A stretch of DNA of 8,872 bases, from assembly GCA_017453765.1 (NCBI GenBank), contig JAFTEG010000399.1:1-8872 (forward strand), given 5' to 3'. The notes under the pieces are model-generated. The model was given only the letters and a program-made list of their open reading frames with translations, was not told the origin of the DNA and searched no databases. The DNA comes from Selenomonadaceae bacterium. GTDB taxonomy: Bacteria; Bacillota; Negativicutes; Selenomonadales; Selenomonadaceae. This document shows, piece by piece, positions 8,011 through 8,872 of this stretch. The position numbers were made by a program, and so were the translations under genes. Every line of letters begins with the position of its first letter. Within the stretch, counting starts at the first letter, position 1.

Positions 8011-8872
8011 ATGAATATTGAAGAAATTAAGGCGGAGCTTGTCAAACTGCGCCGTGAAATTAAAAAGCATAATAAAAAATATTACGAAGACGACGCGCCG
8101 GAAATTTCGGATTTTGAGTTCGATGCGCTTATGAATCGGCTGAAGGAAATTGAGGCGCAATATCCCGAATTTATCACGCCGACTTCACCGACGCAAATTG
8201 TTGGCGGCTCTGCGCGACGTACCGCCGGTAAACTCGTGCCGCACGATGTACCGATGCTGTCACTGCAAGACGTTTTCTCACGCGACGAAGTGGAAAATTT
8301 TGTACGCGACATGAAAGAAAAACTTGACGCGCCGGAATTTATTGTTGAGGAAAAAATTGACGGTCTGTCCGTTGCCTTACGCTACAGAAACGGCGAATTG
8401 GTACAGGCGGTTACGCGCGGCGACGGCGTGACGCAGGGCGAAGATGTCACGGAAAATGTCCGCGTCATTTCCGACGTGGTACAAAAATTAATCGACGCGC
8501 CTGCCTACCTGGAAATTCGCGGCGAAGTTTATATGACGAAGAAAAATTTTGAACTCGTCAACGCAAGGCAGGAACGTTTGGGCTTAAAGACTTTCGCCAA
8601 TCCCCGTAACTACGCGGCGGGAACTTTGCGCCAACTTGACAGCAGAGTTGTTGCCGAAAGAAAACTTTCAATGTTCGTCTTTAACCTGCAGGCGGTTGAA
8701 GGGCTTGAGCTTGCAAGCCACACCGACGCTTACGAATTTATGAAACGCAACGGCATTAAAATCATTCACGATTACGCCGTTTGTCATACCTTCGATGAAG
8801 TTTGGAGCGCGATTGAAAAAATCGGCGGTTACCGTGAAAATTTGGATTACGACATTGACGGCGCCGTTGTTA
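8011..8872 (+). CDS. ligA: NAD-dependent DNA ligase, N-terminal part (3' end outside window)
   Basis: LigA seals nicks in DNA during replication and repair, using NAD as the AMP donor. The first 287 codons are present, out of about 670 in the family. The NMN-binding Ia domain is seen in YYEDDAPEISDFEFDAL; Asp34 and Asp38 match the expected acidic positions, and Phe37 replaces the usual Tyr. The adenylation domain has the catalytic lysine in EEKIDGLSV (Lys115, the same number as in Escherichia coli), then TRGDGVTQGEDVTENVRVI, LEIRGEVYM and FANPRNYAAGTLRQLD, where Tyr replaces a common Ala. The window ends in DIDGAVV, just before the next conserved lysine; the OB-fold, zinc finger, HhH and BRCT parts are missing. 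ATG 8011 has only a weak AGG (8001-8003) in front. ATG 8006 is out of frame and stops after two codons. Pairing with pcrA is common in Firmicutes. Confidence 0.96.
   Translation, partial: MNIEEIKAELVKLRREIKKHNKKYYEDDAPEISDFEFDALMNRLKEIEAQYPEFITPTSPTQIVGGSARRTAGKLVPHDVPMLSLQDVFSRDEVENFVRDMKEKLDAPEFIVEEKIDGLSVALRYRNGELVQAVTRGDGVTQGEDVTENVRVISDVVQKLIDAPAYLEIRGEVYMTKKNFELVNARQERLGLKTFANPRNYAAGTLRQLDSRVVAERKLSMFVFNLQAVEGLELASHTDAYEFMKRNGIKIIHDYAVCHTFDEVWSAIEKIGGYRENLDYDIDGAVV

Noticed and set aside
8006..8014. ATG 8006 as the ligA start
   Set aside because: It is out of frame with ligA and meets TGA after two codons; ATG 8011 opens the ligase frame.

Overview
The window reads as a stretch of chromosome from a diderm member of the Firmicutes, most likely a Negativicute (Selenomonadales-like). 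The evidence is an RNA polymerase delta subunit (a Firmicutes protein), a PcrA-type helicase with a Firmicutes-style C-terminus, and envelope proteins that fit a cell with an outer membrane (a signal-peptide YkuD protein and a GspC/PilP-like protein). This placement is inference from gene content, without any search. All recognised genes lie on the + strand. No tRNA, rRNA, CRISPR array, insertion sequence or convincing promoter was seen, and no classic stand-alone terminator.

Layout: (1) 1-561, the 3' end of argS, closing in a 17-bp tandem repeat. (2) 611-2061, a gene for a zinc-ribbon protein with a long glycine-zipper hydrophobic core, split by a one-base frameshift at an A-run (818-820). 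(3) 2078-2767, a secreted YkuD-fold (L,D-transpeptidase-like) protein 16 bp downstream and probably in the same transcript. (4) 2892-3221, rpoE (delta), starting at TTG. (5) 3309-4949, pyrG (CTP synthase). (6) 4992-5645, a single-pass membrane protein with a GspC/PilP-like C-terminal domain. (7) 5651-7948, pcrA, also starting at TTG. (8) 8011-8872, the first 287 codons of ligA. argS, pyrG, rpoE, pcrA and ligA are housekeeping genes for translation, nucleotide supply, transcription and DNA repair; pcrA-ligA is a common pairing.

The most unusual content lies between the genes. Four gaps (about 2767-2874, 3211-3294, 4923-4988 and 7943-8001) are built almost wholly of degenerate 7-bp units, of ATTAAGG type or GAGTAGG/TAGGGA type. 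Each gap begins with units in one orientation and ends with units in the other. The arrays run into the neighbouring genes: they encode the last residues and/or stop codons of rpoE, pyrG and pcrA, touch the stop of the YkuD gene, and end close to the next ribosome binding site or start codon. The 7-nt rhythm puts G-runs at G-quadruplex spacing in two places: the + strand at the pcrA stop, and the - strand in the pyrG leader.

Shine-Dalgarno sequences are regular where present, with an 8-nt spacer before 611, 2078, 2892, 3309 and 5651. This decides two non-ATG starts. The gene at 4992, which directly follows a repeat array, has no visible Shine-Dalgarno.
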